A DNA stretch of 34,611 bases from Desulfobacterales bacterium (GTDB taxonomy: Bacteria; Desulfobacterota; UBA8473). Within the stretch, counting starts at the first letter, position 1. Each line of letters begins with the position of its first letter. The position numbers and the translations under genes were made by a program. The notes beneath the pieces were generated by a model. That model ran no database searches. It saw only the letters and a list, made by a program, of their open reading frames with translations, and was not told the origin of the DNA. Below are positions 33,978 to 34,611 of this stretch, piece after piece. The stretch is taken from assembly GCA_016209225.1 (NCBI GenBank), contig JACQWO010000062.1, positions 1-34,611 of the forward strand, read 5' to 3'.

Positions 33978-34202
33978 ATGAGTATATATAAATTCTCAGT
34001 TGTTGTTGAGAGGGACATTGATGGCTATTTTGCTCTCTGTCCCGAACTTCAGGGTTGCTACACACAAGGTGACACTTATGAAGAGGTTTTGGGGAATATC
34101 AAAGACGCTATCCGCCTTCACATAGAAGACAGAATTGAAAGCAGTGAAGAAATTCCTCAGGCAGAATCAGTAAGTCTCACCATGATGGAAGTAGCATTAT
34201 GA
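33978..34202 (+). CDS. hicB: HicB-family antitoxin
   Basis: A 74-residue HicB antitoxin with the degenerate RNase H-like fold: FSVVVERDIDGYFALCPELQGCYTQG, read in parts as VVVERDIDGYFALCPEL and QGCYTQGDTYEE, followed by the helix EVLGNIKDAIRLHIED. It lacks a C-terminal DNA-binding domain, so autoregulation would need another mechanism. GGGAGGGGG precedes the ATG. It overlaps hicA by 4 bases; the order antitoxin-toxin is the reverse of the E. coli hicAB order. Confidence 0.9.
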   Translation: MSIYKFSVVVERDIDGYFALCPELQGCYTQGDTYEEVLGNIKDAIRLHIEDRIESSEEIPQAESVSLTMMEVAL

Positions 34203-34429
34203 GTGAAAAACTACCGAGGGTAACTGCTGCTGATGTAAGCAGGGTGTTAGAACAAGCAGGTTTTTCCTTTTCACGGCAGAGTGGGAGCCACAAGATATAC
34301 AAGAATAAAAAAGGCAGAAGGGCAACAATACCTTATCATTCAGGAAAGATTCTCCACCCGAAAGTCTTGACAAGCATTCTCAGGGATGCTGATTTGACAG
34401 TAGAGAAATTTAAAGAACTCTCAAAATGA
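34199..34429 (+). CDS. hicA: HicA-family mRNA interferase toxin
   Basis: A 76-residue toxin with a double-stranded-RNA-binding-like fold. The sequence VTAADVSRVLEQAGFSFSRQ, then GSHKIYKN with the catalytic His, and the C-terminal ATIPYHSGKILHPKVLTSIL and LRDADLTVEKF are typical of HicA. It should cleave mRNA when HicB is depleted. It overlaps hicB through ATGA, giving coupled translation. Confidence 0.92.
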   Translation: MSEKLPRVTAADVSRVLEQAGFSFSRQSGSHKIYKNKKGRRATIPYHSGKILHPKVLTSILRDADLTVEKFKELSK

Positions 34430-34446
34430 TTCCGGCCGCAACAGCA

Positions 34447-34511
34447 GATAACACGGGCTAAAAGACTGCTGTCCAAATGCTTCGCACTTCGCAAAGCCCG
34501 GGAACGTTATC
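34447..34511. other. Long imperfect hairpin after hicBA
   Basis: GATAAC (34447-34452) with GTTATC (34506-34511) and CGGGCT (34454-34459) with AGCCCG (34495-34500) make a nested two-block hairpin with inner GCTTCGC-type pairing. The block arrangement (AAC outside at left, GTT outside at right, offset inner block) recalls integron attC sites, but the R-box consensus fits only partly. A further GATAAC lies at about 34591. No gene is seen from 34430 to the window end. Confidence 0.4.
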
Positions 34512-34611
34512 GGAAATGACCGCAAACTAATTTTAAACGGGTGAAAGACACGTAATGCCTCCTTAGTTTACGGATGAGGGGTTATTGCGATAACAGTGAT
34601 TTGATTTTTAT

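Overview
The window looks like a chromosomal segment of a Gram-negative anaerobe-type bacterium, most like Desulfobacterota (former Deltaproteobacteria). This is inferred from the gene families (GyrB with the long Gram-negative-type insertion, TrpB2, LarB/LarC, the rsmG-parA-parB-gyrB-gyrA-gpsA series) and from the style of intergenic repeats, not from a marker gene. Most genes are housekeeping.

Layout. 61-3405 (minus): an acetolactate-synthase-like TPP enzyme and a methyl-accepting chemotaxis protein, with a cheW remnant behind it. 3640-4240: repeat debris, a GIY-YIG nuclease fragment and tRNA-Thr. 4319-10532 (minus): a small membrane protein and the tryptophan operon trpB2-trpE-trpG-trpD-trpC; trpA and trpF are not in the window. 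10790-11370: a divergent control region for trp (leftward) and aroF/DAHP synthase (rightward). 11390-15820 (plus): aroF, a hotdog thioesterase, a metallophosphoesterase, larB and larC. 15872-17035: a repeat-borne four-helix-bundle gene remnant, a ParE-type toxin-antitoxin pair and an FmdB-like zinc ribbon. 17111-22631: siroheme/precorrin-2 dehydrogenase, a CcsA/HemX-type membrane protein, hemA, thiD, thiC, a small XRE regulator. 22638-32351: a broken ORF, rsmG, a parS-like site, parA, parB, gyrB, gyrA, gpsA. 32582-34611: a frameshifted tyrosine recombinase, structured inverted repeats and a hicBA toxin-antitoxin pair.

Two things stand out. First, the trp and aroF genes appear to be controlled by two back-to-back leader-peptide attenuators that no ORF caller would report: a 32-codon leader with three consecutive Trp codons on the minus strand, and a 28-codon leader with 8 Phe, 2 Tyr and 1 Trp on the plus strand. 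Each is followed by a mutually exclusive antiterminator/terminator pair and by a second terminator whose 5' arm can pair with the 3' arm of the first, suggesting a relay.

Second, the intergenic spaces are colonised by short elements with terminal inverted repeats. Translating them shows that they are internal-deletion derivatives of tiny gene-carrying elements: one family retains the two ends of a GxxExxY-protein gene, two others retain parts of four-helix-bundle (23S-IVS-type) protein genes. The GxxExxY family and one four-helix-bundle family share the outer terminus GTAACTRYTCAG although their cargo differs, and no transposase is present in the window. Several copies touch start codons, stop codons or Shine-Dalgarno sites of host genes.

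Several apparent frameshifts lie at or near homopolymers (22638-22840, 32584), so indel errors in the assembly must be kept in mind as an alternative to gene decay.
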